Origin: CAWBRT01 sp963832785
GTDB taxonomy: Bacteria; Acidobacteriota; Terriglobia; Terriglobales; Acidobacteriaceae
Direction of reading: 5' to 3'
DNA length: 64,000 bases
Assembly (NCBI GenBank): GCA_963832785.1
Contig: CAWHVF010000005.1
Location: 372,001-436,000, forward strand
Part shown: positions 17,525-26,406 of the stretch, one piece after another
Layout: each line of letters starts with the position of its first letter
How positions within the stretch are numbered: the first letter of the stretch is position 1
Translations under genes and position numbers: made by a program
Notes under the pieces: model-generated
Seen by the model: the letters and a program-made list of their open reading frames with translations, nothing else
What the model was told of the DNA's origin: nothing
Database searches by the model: none

Positions 17525-18736
17525 CTAGATCAGTCCCATTCGTTTGCCGACGCGTTTGAGGATCTCCAGGGCCTGCGAGAGATCGTCCGGGCTGTGTGCG
17601 GCGGTGACGATGGTGCGCACGCGGGCCTTACCCTCGGGAACGGTCGGGAAGGCGATGCCGGTTCCCATTACGCCCTCTTCGAACAGCGCCTTTGAGAACT
17701 CCATGGTGAGGCGGCCGTCGCCGATGATGATGGGCGTGATCGGCGTCTCCGAGGCGGGGGTATTGCGCCCGCCGATGTTGTACCCGAGCAAGCTAAGCTC
17801 TTGCTTGAAGTAACGCGTGTTATCCCACAGAGTTTTAACGAGTTGTGGTTCCTGTTCCAGCACGTCGAAGGCGGCGATACAGGTGGCCGCTACCGAGGGC
17901 GGGTGCGAGGTCGAGAACAGGAAGGGGCGCGCCCGGTGGTAGAGGAATTCGATCAGGTCGCGCGAGCCGCAAACGTATCCGCCCAGTGCGCCGATGGCCT
18001 TCGACAGTGTACCCACCTGCACGTCCACCCGCCCGTGCATGCCGAAATGGTCTATGGTGCCGCGGCCGTTGCGTCCCAGTACGCCGGAAGCGTGCGCGTC
18101 GTCGACCATCATGATCGCCCCGTATTTCTCCGCCAGTGCGCACAGACCGGGCAGGGGGCCGATGTCGCCGTCCATGGAAAAGACGCCGTCGGTGATGAGC
18201 AGCTTATGTCCAGGCTGGTCCTTCACGCTGGCCAACTGCTCCTCGGCGTGGGCCAGGTCCTTGTGGCTGAAGACCAGAATCTTGGCGCGCGAGAGGCGGG
18301 CGCCGTCGATGATGCTGGCGTGGTTCAGTTCGTCCGAGATGATGAAGTCGTTCTTGTCCAGAATGGCCGAGACCGTACCCGCGTTGGCTGCGAATCCCGA
18401 TTGAAAGACCACGCAGGCTTCGACGTTTTTGAAGCGCGCGATGCGCTCCTCCAACAGCATGTGGATGCGCATGGTTCCGGCGATGGTGCGCACCGCTCCC
18501 GAGCCCACCCCGTACTTGCGCGTGGCTTCCAGCGCCGCCTCGCGCAGCTTGGGGTGAGTGGTCAGGCCGAGATAGTTGTTCGAAGCCAGGTTGATCACCT
18601 GCCGGCCGTCGAAGTGGCACACCGGCGCCTGCTGGTCATCCAATACACGCAAGCGGAAGTAGGTCCCTTTTTGCTTTAGCCGGTCCAGTTCCTGGCCAAG
18701 ATAAGAGAGCTGTGGGCGTGTAGGAGTTTCGTGCAT
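17525..18736 (-). CDS. kbl: Glycine C-acetyltransferase (2-amino-3-ketobutyrate CoA ligase)
   Basis: A 403-residue PLP-dependent enzyme of the alpha-oxoamine synthase family. It converts 2-amino-3-oxobutyrate and CoA to glycine and acetyl-CoA. The PLP lysine is in GTLSKAIGALGGY, the cofactor aspartate in MVDDAHASGVLG, and the substrate loop in NLASNNYLGL. Length and the AGTMRIHMLLEERIARF and RARPFLFSTSHPP segments match Kbl better than BioF or HemA. It is transcribed away from tdh, which makes its substrate, with 242 bp between the two starts, so a shared control region is likely. Confidence 0.92.
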   Translation of the reverse strand: MHETPTRPQLSYLGQELDRLKQKGTYFRLRVLDDQQAPVCHFDGRQVINLASNNYLGLTTHPKLREAALEATRKYGVGSGAVRTIAGTMRIHMLLEERIARFKNVEACVVFQSGFAANAGTVSAILDKNDFIISDELNHASIIDGARLSRAKILVFSHKDLAHAEEQLASVKDQPGHKLLITDGVFSMDGDIGPLPGLCALAEKYGAIMMVDDAHASGVLGRNGRGTIDHFGMHGRVDVQVGTLSKAIGALGGYVCGSRDLIEFLYHRARPFLFSTSHPPSVAATCIAAFDVLEQEPQLVKTLWDNTRYFKQELSLLGYNIGGRNTPASETPITPIIIGDGRLTMEFSKALFEEGVMGTGIAFPTVPEGKARVRTIVTAAHSPDDLSQALEILKRVGKRMGLI

Positions 18737-18978
18737 ACAAGGAATGGTACCGCAGAGCGCCGAGGGTTCATAGAGCTGGTTTCTTGAACCATTCCGGGAA
18801 GAAACGGCGCTCGAAAACCTTATGCCGGGCTAAAGCTATTCCGGCGGTCTCGGCTTGTGTGTGAGAATACGCGGAGTGGCGGTCCGGCCTCCGCCGGGAA
18901 TGCAGGTGTCGAAACCCGCCGTTAAGGGCCCCAACGAATGTGCCTGTTATGTTCTATGGGGCGGAAGGTGGTTACGTC

Positions 18979-20004
18979 ATGAAAGCGCTGGCCAAGCTGG
19001 AGCGCACTCCGGGGCTGACACTTACCGACGTCAAAGAGCCGGAGGTGGGGCATAACGATGTCCTGATCAAGATCGGCAAGACGGCCATCTGCGGCACCGA
19101 CGTTCACATATGGCATTGGGACGAGTGGGCGCAGAAGACTATTCCCGTGCCCATGCACGTCGGGCACGAGTATGTGGGCGAGATTGTCGACCTCGGCCAG
19201 GAGGTGTCCGGCTTCAAGATCGGCGACCGGGTTTCCGGGGAAGGGCACATCACCTGCGGCTTCTGCCGCAACTGCCGCGCCGGCCGCCGGCACCTTTGCC
19301 GCAACGCCGTTGGCGTGGGCGTCAATCGTCCCGGCGCCTTTGCCGAATACCTTGTCATTCCGGCCTTCAATGCCTTCAAGATTCCCAGCGACATTTGCGA
19401 CGATGTGGCGGCCATCTTCGATCCCTTCGGCAATGCCACGCACGCGGCGTTGTCGTTCGACCTGGTCGGCGAGGACGTGCTGATCACCGGCGCCGGGCCC
19501 ATAGGCATCATGGCTGCCGCCATCGCCCGCCACGTTGGCGCGCGCAACGTGGTGATCACCGACATCAACGACTATCGCTTGGACCTGGCTAAGAAGCTGG
19601 GAGCCAATCGTACGGTCAACGTCAATCGTGAAAAGCTGCGTGATGTGATGCCGGAGCTGCGCATGAAAGAGGGCTTTGACGTGGGCATGGAAATGTCGGG
19701 CGCCCCGGCGGCCCTGGCCGCCATGCTTGAGCACATGGTGCATGGAGGCAGGATCGCCCTGCTCGGCATTCCGCCCGCGCAGTCGGTGGTCGACTGGAAC
19801 CAGGTCATCTTCAAAGGGCTGCACATCAAGGGCATCTATGGCCGGGAGATGTTCGAAACCTGGTACAAGATGGCCACCATGCTGCAGAGCGGGCTCGACC
19901 TGGCTCCCATCATTACCCACCGCTTCCCCATCGGCCGGTACGAAGAGGCGTTCCAGGTGATGGCCTCCGGGCACAGCGGCAAGGTGATTTTGGAATGGCG
20001 GTAA
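18979..20004 (+). CDS. tdh: L-threonine 3-dehydrogenase
   Basis: A 341-residue zinc-dependent medium-chain dehydrogenase that oxidises threonine to 2-amino-3-oxobutyrate with NAD+. The catalytic zinc ligands are in AICGTDVHIW and HVGHEYVGEIV. The structural zinc is held by the four Cys of CGFCRNCRAGRRHLC. The Rossmann motif is GAGPIGIMAAAIA. ATG 18979 is favoured over 18940 because GGAAGGTGG stands just upstream and the protein then begins MKALAKLE, as in known Tdh. It works with the divergently encoded Kbl to convert threonine to glycine plus acetyl-CoA. Confidence 0.93.
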   Translation: MKALAKLERTPGLTLTDVKEPEVGHNDVLIKIGKTAICGTDVHIWHWDEWAQKTIPVPMHVGHEYVGEIVDLGQEVSGFKIGDRVSGEGHITCGFCRNCRAGRRHLCRNAVGVGVNRPGAFAEYLVIPAFNAFKIPSDICDDVAAIFDPFGNATHAALSFDLVGEDVLITGAGPIGIMAAAIARHVGARNVVITDINDYRLDLAKKLGANRTVNVNREKLRDVMPELRMKEGFDVGMEMSGAPAALAAMLEHMVHGGRIALLGIPPAQSVVDWNQVIFKGLHIKGIYGREMFETWYKMATMLQSGLDLAPIITHRFPIGRYEEAFQVMASGHSGKVILEWR

Positions 20005-20129
20005 TGACCCAGCCCGAGCCGTAAAAGATGTCTATCACGCCATCGAGCAGCTCCTGGGCGGCCACGCGCTAGAAGCGACGCGCCAGGCCGGATTGAGCAG
20101 GCTGGATGGGCAGATCGGCGAGTAAACTG

Positions 20130-20942
20130 TCACGCACCGGTAGCTTTACCCGTGGTACGCAGCTTGCTACGATTAGTTTCGTACTTTTGATGATATTCCT
20201 CGAAAGTAGAGTAGTTTGGCTTCCCTTGGCCCCGATTTTTTGAACCAAGCATCGTTCCGTCAATTAATTTCTGCAACCACGAAGCAAAATCCGCGAATTG
20301 TTTCAGGGAAACCATTTTCCAGTCACAGCCATAAAGGTGCTTGATCCTGCCGTATATCGCAGGATGACGAAACACCCGTCCCTCCTGCTTGCTGGCGAAC
20401 TCGTTGTATTTATCAATGAGGTGCTTAATATAGTTCCAGCGTAAACGGTCGGAGGCCAAACTCCCCTCGGGGGGAAGCATCTTGATCGTCTTCTTCTCTG
20501 TCTTGATCACGACATTCGATGCTTGGACGCTACCCGGGCTATCAACCATGACGTGACCACCGGCGTTGATATAAAGGGCGCGATAGTCCTCGGACAGCTT
20601 CTGGGCCTTAAGCGCATCCGACGGCGACAGCTCTACCGTGCCGCGGTCCTCGTGTCTTGACTTCATTTCGCGGAGCATGTCCACCGTGTATCGCCCGGGC
20701 TCAGAGTCGATCAACTTACTATGTCGCCCACATAGTAGAATTAGATTCTCGAAAGAATAGCGCTCTTCCTCGGTCTGCTTTGCGTCATAGCGCGGGCCAC
20801 CTCTGCTGCGAGCCTTGATATGACAGATTAGGCCGGTGACCGTGCCAGAATCCTCAACGAGGGGGCTTACACAGCTCGGAAACGCGCACAAGTTCCGGGA
20901 GCGTGCAAACAGTTGCTTCACTGTAGCCCGTGATGGTTCCAT
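20130..20942 (-). CDS. HNH-endonuclease-like protein of unknown role
   Basis: A 270-residue protein. The first 100 residues look like an HNH/zinc-binding fold: NLCAFPSC, ICHIKARSRGGPRYD, then NLILLCGRHSKLIDSEPGRYTVDML and MKSRHE. The second half (WNYIKHLIDKYNEFASKQEG, YGRIKHLYGCDW) is not a domain I can name. GAGGAGAA at the correct distance supports ATG 20942. GC content is clearly below that of the neighbours, so it was probably acquired. HNH domains of this type occur in defence proteins fused to sensor modules, but no cyclase, nuclease partner or methylase is adjacent, so a defence role is not shown. Confidence 0.65.
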   Translation of the reverse strand: MEPSRATVKQLFARSRNLCAFPSCVSPLVEDSGTVTGLICHIKARSRGGPRYDAKQTEEERYSFENLILLCGRHSKLIDSEPGRYTVDMLREMKSRHEDRGTVELSPSDALKAQKLSEDYRALYINAGGHVMVDSPGSVQASNVVIKTEKKTIKMLPPEGSLASDRLRWNYIKHLIDKYNEFASKQEGRVFRHPAIYGRIKHLYGCDWKMVSLKQFADFASWLQKLIDGTMLGSKNRGQGKPNYSTFEEYHQKYETNRSKLRTTGKATGA

Positions 20943-21470
20943 AACAGTTCTCCTCTAGCATAGACGGCCAACTCCTTGGCATTTGTTTCCGGCAGCAACA
21001 GGGCGGCAATAATTACCAGAGAGTAGGCGACAGCGGCCACCGCTCCCACCATCGCACTTTCCGCTCAGTGAGCGCCCATAAGCGTACGCCAGCCCCACAG
21101 CGCAGCTATTCCCAACAGGACTATGAAACATACCCCGAGCAGGCGTTGCGAACCACTGTTTCGGCTCCAGGCCTGGAGCGTGAAAACCAGTCAACCGGCG
21201 AACAGAGCGATGGCGAGGATGGCAAGAGCTTTAAGCCACATAGACCGATCTCCGGATGCTCTAAGTCTGCCATCGAAACCCCCGGTGCGGAAGTGCAGCC
21301 GTCACACGGCGCCCGGCCATCATCCCGATTTGGGAGTTAAGAAAAATTACAGAGGACGCAGCGGAAGGCGCACAAGGAATTGACCGCCGGGGGCGGCGGC
21401 GCTACGAAAAATATGAGACGCCATCCTGAGCGGAACGAAGGATCTGCTGTTTCCGCGGCCAGATGTCCGT
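20943..21470 (-). pseudogene. Decayed membrane-protein coding sequence within a 528-bp gap
   Basis: On the minus strand an ATG at 21241, preceded by GGAG, opens MWLKALAILAIALFAG. It meets TGA at codon 17 (21193-21191), then continues in frame as a second hydrophobic segment (GVCFIVLLGIAALWGWRTLM) to TGA 21067-21065. The same frame then reads GAVAAVAYSLVIIAALLLPE TNAKEL, which resembles the last helix and PETxGKEL tail of MFS or similar permeases. Two in-frame stops make this a remnant unless the stops are sequence errors. The rest, to 21470, shows no gene. Around 21430 lies the fragment CATCCTGAGCGGAACGAAGG, which resembles a dispersed intergenic repeat. Confidence 0.4.
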
Positions 21471-23024
21471 TCAGCGCGCCGGGGCCGTGGACGATCCCCT
21501 TTCCGGCGCGCCGGGAGTTGAGATATCGAGCTTGGTGGCCGGCCCGAGCGCGGCCAGCGGCTTTTCGAACTCTTTCATGTTGCCCACCACCAGCACGGCA
21601 AACTGCTCGGGGTGCACATACTTGTGAATGACCCGGTTGACGTCCTGGGCGGTCACCTGCCCGACCTTGTCGCGAGAGATTTCCAGGAAGTTCAGCGGGT
21701 AGCCGAAGAAGTCGCAAGCCATGCGTTCGCGCAAGACCTTGGCCGGGGTGGCAAAGCGGAAGATAAACGAATTGAGGATGGCATCCTTGGCAAAGCTCAG
21801 CTCGCTTTCCGAAGGCGGCTCGGCCTTGAACTGTGCAATGACCTGCCGCATTCCCTGGATGGCATCGACGGTCGAGGCGCTCTTGGTAGCGATGGTCAGA
21901 TAGAACATGCCGCGATGGTCCCACTCCGCGCCCAAACGCCCGCCCACGACGTAGGCCAGGCCGCGCCTGGTGCGCAGCTCCGCCATGAGCCGCGAGGAGA
22001 AGCCGCCGCTCAGGACCTGGTTCATGACCTGCACGGCGAAGTAGTCCGGGTTATTGCGCTCGATGCCCAGCGTGACGAAGCGAATTTCGCTCTGGTTGAC
22101 ATCTGCCTTGTCGACGACATACAGGCCCGGTTTGGCCGGCTGCAGCGGGATTACCGGTTTCCTGACCTGGGGCCCGCGCGGCCAGGAGTCGAAGGCATCG
22201 CGCAGCTTCTTTTCCATCAGCGCGGAGTCGAAGTCGCCCACCAGGCCCAGGATCATGTTATTGGGAGCGACGTGCTGCCGGTACCAGTCAAGCAGGTCGG
22301 CGCGCGTCACCGCGGCCACCGTCGCGTACTGCGGCTCGCGGGCGTAGGGATTGTCCTTACCGTAGGTGAGCTTCAGGGCTTCGCGCTCGGCAATTTCCTG
22401 GCTGCTGTCATTGCGGCGGGCGATGTTGGTGTTCAGCTCGTTCTTGGCGAGCTGAATCTTGTCTTCGCGAAAGGCGGGATCGCGCAGCAGCTCGACGAAC
22501 AGGCGAAAGACATCGTCAAAGTCTCCCTTGAGACAGTTGAAGCCTATGGACGTACTCTCTTCCGCATCGCTGGTTTCCAGCTTGGCGGCGCGTGCCTCCA
22601 GGTAGTCGTCCATCTGGTCGCCGGTCATCTTGCCGGTCCCGCCGGTGCGCCACACGTCGCCGTAGATTTCCAGCATGCCGGCTTTGCCGGCCGGCTCCGA
22701 GCGCGAACCGCCGCGGATAATGCCGTGAGCGGAGATCAGCGGCAGCTCATGATCTTCCTGCAGGAAAATCACCAGCCCGTTTGCCAGCACGATCCGCTTC
22801 GGTTGCATAGGCAACCAGTTCGGCAAAGGCGGAGTAGGTATGTCCTTCCAGGTTGAGGGAAGCCCGCTTTCGCCAGCCGTGGAGCTTGCGCCAGTTCCGG
22901 CCTGTTGAGCTGCGGCCGTGGCAACCGAAAACAGCAGCAGCGCCAGAATCCAGGGTCGCCAACGAGCCTGGCTTTGGCGGGCGGTGGCGGTAGCAGGGCT
23001 GAGCGGCAGTTTTGATCCGGTCAT
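21471..23024 (-). CDS. M16 family peptidase, catalytically degenerate subunit
   Basis: A 517-residue protein with an N-terminal export signal (WILALLLFSVATAAA) and two M16 domains. Where active M16 enzymes carry HxxEH, this one reads AGKAGMLEIYGDVWRTGG and has neither His nor the paired Glu. It keeps the C-terminal GGFSSRLMAELRTRRGLAYVV segment that shapes the substrate chamber. Its start overlaps the stop of the active homologue by four bases (ATGA), the arrangement of periplasmic M16A/M16B heterodimers such as the PqqF/MPP-like pairs. It should form the non-catalytic half of a clamshell protease in the periplasm. Confidence 0.87.
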   Translation of the reverse strand: MTGSKLPLSPATATARQSQARWRPWILALLLFSVATAAAQQAGTGASSTAGESGLPSTWKDIPTPPLPNWLPMQPKRIVLANGLVIFLQEDHELPLISAHGIIRGGSRSEPAGKAGMLEIYGDVWRTGGTGKMTGDQMDDYLEARAAKLETSDAEESTSIGFNCLKGDFDDVFRLFVELLRDPAFREDKIQLAKNELNTNIARRNDSSQEIAEREALKLTYGKDNPYAREPQYATVAAVTRADLLDWYRQHVAPNNMILGLVGDFDSALMEKKLRDAFDSWPRGPQVRKPVIPLQPAKPGLYVVDKADVNQSEIRFVTLGIERNNPDYFAVQVMNQVLSGGFSSRLMAELRTRRGLAYVVGGRLGAEWDHRGMFYLTIATKSASTVDAIQGMRQVIAQFKAEPPSESELSFAKDAILNSFIFRFATPAKVLRERMACDFFGYPLNFLEISRDKVGQVTAQDVNRVIHKYVHPEQFAVLVVGNMKEFEKPLAALGPATKLDISTPGAPERGSSTAPAR

Positions 23025-24544
23025 TGCGTTTCTCCGTTAGCGGTGGCGGCGGGCTGCGTACTTTCCATGATGCCGACGTCGCGATTGGATTCAACGAAGG
23101 TCTTGCTGGCCACCCGCCGGATGTCCTGCTGGCTGACCTTTTCTATGCGATCCACTTGGCGGAACAGTTCGCGCCAATCGCCGTAGCGAGTTTGCGCCGT
23201 AGCCAGTTGCTGTGCCAGGCCGGAGTTGCTGGCCAGGCCTCGCACCAGCGTGGCCCGCGCCCTGGTCTTCACCATTTTCAGTTCTTCGTCGGAGACGTCC
23301 TGGGTCTTCAAGCGCTCGATCTCCGCATGGATTGCCGTCTGCATCTCGCGCGGAGTGTGTCTCGGCAACGGCACGGCATAGAAGGCGAACAGGTGCGGAT
23401 ACTTGTTTCCGGGGTAGGGCGAAAAGCCGCCGGCCGCAGCGGCAATTTTCTTGTCGCGCACCATGGAACGGTAGAGGCGCGAGGTGCGCCCATCGGATAA
23501 CAGGTCGCTGATCACGTCGTAAACGGCGTCGTCGGGGTCGCGGTAATCGGGGCGGTGATAGCCCTCTACATAAATTGGCTGCGCCGGGTCTTTCACCAGG
23601 ACCGAGCGCTGGCTGGCTTGCGGCGGCTGGCTGCTGACAAACTCGTCCGGCTTGCCGCCCGACGGGATGCGTCCAAAATACTTCCTGATGATCGGCAAAG
23701 CGGTTGCCGGATCGACATCGCCTACCACGGCGATCACCATGTTGCTGGGAACGTAATAAGTCTTGAAAAACCTCATGGCGTCGGTGGCCGAGAAGTATTG
23801 CAGGTCGCTCATGTAGCCGATGGTCGGACGATGATAAGGATTGGCGTCAAAGGCCACCGCCAGAAACTGCTCCAGCATGCGCTGCACCGGGTTGGAGTCG
23901 GTGCGCATGCGGCGCTCTTCCATGACCACGTCACGCTCCTTGTAGAACTCGCGCATCACGGGGTGAGTAAAGCGCTCCGACTCGAGATAGGCCCACAGCT
24001 CCAGGCGGTTCGCGGGCAGGGAATAGAAATAAACGGTTTCGTCGTAGCTGGTAAAAGCATTCAAGCCCACCCCGCCGGCGCGCTGCACGATTTCGTCGAA
24101 GGCGCCCTTGACCACGTACTGCTCGGCCTGGGTGACGCCGTCTTTCCAGGCCTTCTCCAGCGCCGCCACCCTGGCCGGGTCGGCCCCGCCGGGTTTGAAA
24201 CGCTCAGCCCGATAGGCGGCATACGCCTGCTCGATCTTCTCCAGCGCCGCCTTCTCCGCCGCGTAATCGGTGGTGCCGATGCGGTCCGTGCCCTTGAAGG
24301 CCATGTGCTCCATCATGTGTGCCAGTCCGGTCATGTGCAGCGGATCCTGCGATGAGCCCGCGTCCACCCAGGTGGCGAAGGAAAAAACCGGCGCTTCCTG
24401 GCGTGTGCACAGAACGACAGTCAGGCCGTTGGCCAGCTTTTCCACCGCGACCCGCTTCTCAAACGAGGCCAGATCCTGGGCCAGCGCCGGAATCCAGACC
24501 AGCACGAACAGCAGCAAAACAATGCCTGACTTGAGGCGTTTCAT
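23021..24544 (-). CDS. M16 family zinc metallopeptidase, catalytic subunit
   Basis: A 507-residue protein with an export signal (MKRLKSGIVLLLFVLVWIPA). The inverted zinc motif is present as HMMEHMAFKGT (HxxEH), and the distal glutamate lies downstream in the YDETVYFYSLP region. The C-terminal domain carries DGRTSRLYRSMVRDKKIA. ATG 24544 is preferred because CGGAGGAC immediately precedes it; longer in-frame starts lack a signal-like N-terminus. It is likely periplasmic and cleaves peptides together with the following degenerate partner. Specific substrates are unknown. Confidence 0.9.
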   Translation of the reverse strand: MKRLKSGIVLLLFVLVWIPALAQDLASFEKRVAVEKLANGLTVVLCTRQEAPVFSFATWVDAGSSQDPLHMTGLAHMMEHMAFKGTDRIGTTDYAAEKAALEKIEQAYAAYRAERFKPGGADPARVAALEKAWKDGVTQAEQYVVKGAFDEIVQRAGGVGLNAFTSYDETVYFYSLPANRLELWAYLESERFTHPVMREFYKERDVVMEERRMRTDSNPVQRMLEQFLAVAFDANPYHRPTIGYMSDLQYFSATDAMRFFKTYYVPSNMVIAVVGDVDPATALPIIRKYFGRIPSGGKPDEFVSSQPPQASQRSVLVKDPAQPIYVEGYHRPDYRDPDDAVYDVISDLLSDGRTSRLYRSMVRDKKIAAAAGGFSPYPGNKYPHLFAFYAVPLPRHTPREMQTAIHAEIERLKTQDVSDEELKMVKTRARATLVRGLASNSGLAQQLATAQTRYGDWRELFRQVDRIEKVSQQDIRRVASKTFVESNRDVGIMESTQPAATANGETQ

Positions 24545-24701
24545 CCGTCCTCCGGAGAGGGTACAAGGATCAGCGCTTAGGAAGGGCGTCATCCTATTTG
24601 GGAAAGGCTAGGTAAAGCAGCTCCAGCCCCTTCTTCCCAACCAGCCACCCCCGAAATCCGAAGTTACAGATTGGCGCTGTTGGCTGTCAAATTGGGCGGG
24701 C

Positions 24702-25409
24702 TCAGATTTCGAAGATCCGGTAGGGCAGGGACGGGCTCTGCTGCTGCAGAATCGAGAGCGCAACGTTATAGACGGGAATGCCTCCGGTAGTTTTGCCCGC
24801 GAGCGAGCCGTGGTGGGCGTGCCCGTGCAGGACGAGGTTGGCCCCGTGGCGGTCGATCACCTCGGAAAGGCGTGAGGTGCCGAGATATGGGAAGATTTCC
24901 GGCGGTTCTCCCCTGACGGTATCGACGATTGGCGAGTAGTGCACCACAATTACGCGCTTTTCGGCGCGCAAGAGGGCGAGGGCGCGCTCCAGCTTGAGCG
25001 CCTCCTCAATGGAGCTCTGGACGAAGGCCTTGACCTCCGGCTCCCCGAAAGCGGTCAGCACGCCGCGGCCGAAGCCGCCCAGGAAGCCCTTGGTGCCGGC
25101 GAAGCCCACGCCGTCGCGTTCATAGGCGGTGCCGTCCAGAACCTTGATGCCTTCATCGGTCATCATGCGCATCAGCTTTTCCTGCTGGCCGCTTTCGTAG
25201 TCGTGGTTGCCGAGCACGGCCACGATGGGAATCCGCAGCCGCAGCAGGGCATTGAGCAGCGATTCCATCTCCGCCGGCCGCCCGTAGTTGGTCAGGTCGC
25301 CGGCCAGCACGAGCACGTCCGCGTCCTCGCGCACGCGGTTCATCTGCTCGCGAATGCGGTCGTAGTTTTGCGGCGTAAAGTGCAGGTCCGCGGTGGCGGC
25401 GATTCTCAC
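24702..25409 (-). CDS. Calcineurin-like metallophosphoesterase
   Basis: A 235-residue enzyme with the complete dimetal motif series: ATADLHF, LAGDLTNYG, VLGNHDYE, VVHYSP and LHGHAHHG. GTG 25409 overlaps the preceding stop by four bases (GTGA) and gives an N-terminus starting directly at the first beta strand (VRIAATADLHF). No signal peptide is visible, so it is cytoplasmic. The substrate (phosphodiester or nucleotide) cannot be read. Coupling to the nucleotidyltransferase gene suggests they act on a common nucleotide-type product, which is only an inference. Confidence 0.87.
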   Translation of the reverse strand: MRIAATADLHFTPQNYDRIREQMNRVREDADVLVLAGDLTNYGRPAEMESLLNALLRLRIPIVAVLGNHDYESGQQEKLMRMMTDEGIKVLDGTAYERDGVGFAGTKGFLGGFGRGVLTAFGEPEVKAFVQSSIEEALKLERALALLRAEKRVIVVHYSPIVDTVRGEPPEIFPYLGTSRLSEVIDRHGANLVLHGHAHHGSLAGKTTGGIPVYNVALSILQQQSPSLPYRIFEI

Positions 25410-26260
25410 GCGGCGTTGTCTCCCAGGGCGCCGGGGATGGGATTGTGGCGCCGCAGGCGATAGCGGTCCACCAGGTTCTCCATGCCCCATTCGGCAACGT
25501 CGATGGCGAACATAAATTCGTCGATCAAGCTGCCGCGAAATTCCGCGCCGGGGCGCGGCTGCTCGATTTCGGCGTGGAAGCGGCCCAACAGTTCCTCCCA
25601 GACCGGTTTAGGTACGCGGCTGGTGTGGGCAGGGTAGACATACTGGTAAAGCACCAGCGCCCAGAGCACCACTCCCCAGTGCTCGCCGGCCAGCGCCAGC
25701 AGCCGGTCCCAGTCGAAGTCGCCGGCGGTGGCGTAGATAGTGTGCACCACGTCGGCACCGTCGAAGCGCTCGCGGCGGCTGACAAACAGCTTGGAAGCGA
25801 CGAACTCCTCGGCGGCGAGCACGCGCACAGGCACCTGCAATATCGACGAGAGCGCGGCGCGCTCGATCCAGGTGCGGTCCACCGTGATCACGGCGTTGCT
25901 CATGCCGGTAATCAGATCGACATAGTACTCGCCTTTATGCGCCTTGGCCAGCCAGACCGGATCGCAGACCTGCGTCTCGAAGCCGGCCGCCAGCAGCGCG
26001 CGCAGGGCGGCGGGGATGTCCTCGGCGGTCAGGAACAAGTCGAGGTCTTTGGTGTTACGCCAGATGCCGGTGTGCTTCTGCAGGGCGAATGCGCCGGAGA
26101 CCACATAGGGAATATGCTGCCGGTTGAAAAGCTGCAGCACGCCGCGGAACAGCCGTTGCTGCTCTTCGGCAAAGACCGGTGACTGCGATGAACTGACCGG
26201 TAGCGGCTTTTTCTCTTCGTCCTTGGCCACGAGGGCTTTGATGTCGAAACCAGGTTGCAC
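25406..26260 (-). CDS. Nucleotidyltransferase-fold protein
   Basis: A protein of about 284 residues. It has the minimal nucleotidyltransferase signature: YVVSGAFALQKHTGIWRNTK followed at once by DLDLFLTAED, with a third acidic residue in YYVDLITG. This resembles antitoxin/toxin-type (AbiEii-like) and aminoglycoside-adenylyltransferase-like folds of the Pol-beta superfamily. The start is uncertain: GTG 26260 is chosen, but the frame is open to 26434, overlapping the divergent ligase-type gene. It is translationally coupled to the metallophosphoesterase downstream. The target molecule is unknown. Confidence 0.7.
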   Translation of the reverse strand: MQPGFDIKALVAKDEEKKPLPVSSSQSPVFAEEQQRLFRGVLQLFNRQHIPYVVSGAFALQKHTGIWRNTKDLDLFLTAEDIPAALRALLAAGFETQVCDPVWLAKAHKGEYYVDLITGMSNAVITVDRTWIERAALSSILQVPVRVLAAEEFVASKLFVSRRERFDGADVVHTIYATAGDFDWDRLLALAGEHWGVVLWALVLYQYVYPAHTSRVPKPVWEELLGRFHAEIEQPRPGAEFRGSLIDEFMFAIDVAEWGMENLVDRYRLRRHNPIPGALGDNAA

Positions 26261-26406
26261 GTTTCTCGTTTCGCGCACTCCGGGCGCCAACCCAATTGAT
26301 AGCCTCGCGCAACAGCCTAGAGCGGCAGCTCCGCCGCAGGGGAAGTCTCGCCGTAGCGAGGCAGGCAGCGTGTATTTCTGCCGGAGGAACAGACCAGGAG
26401 AGTAGG

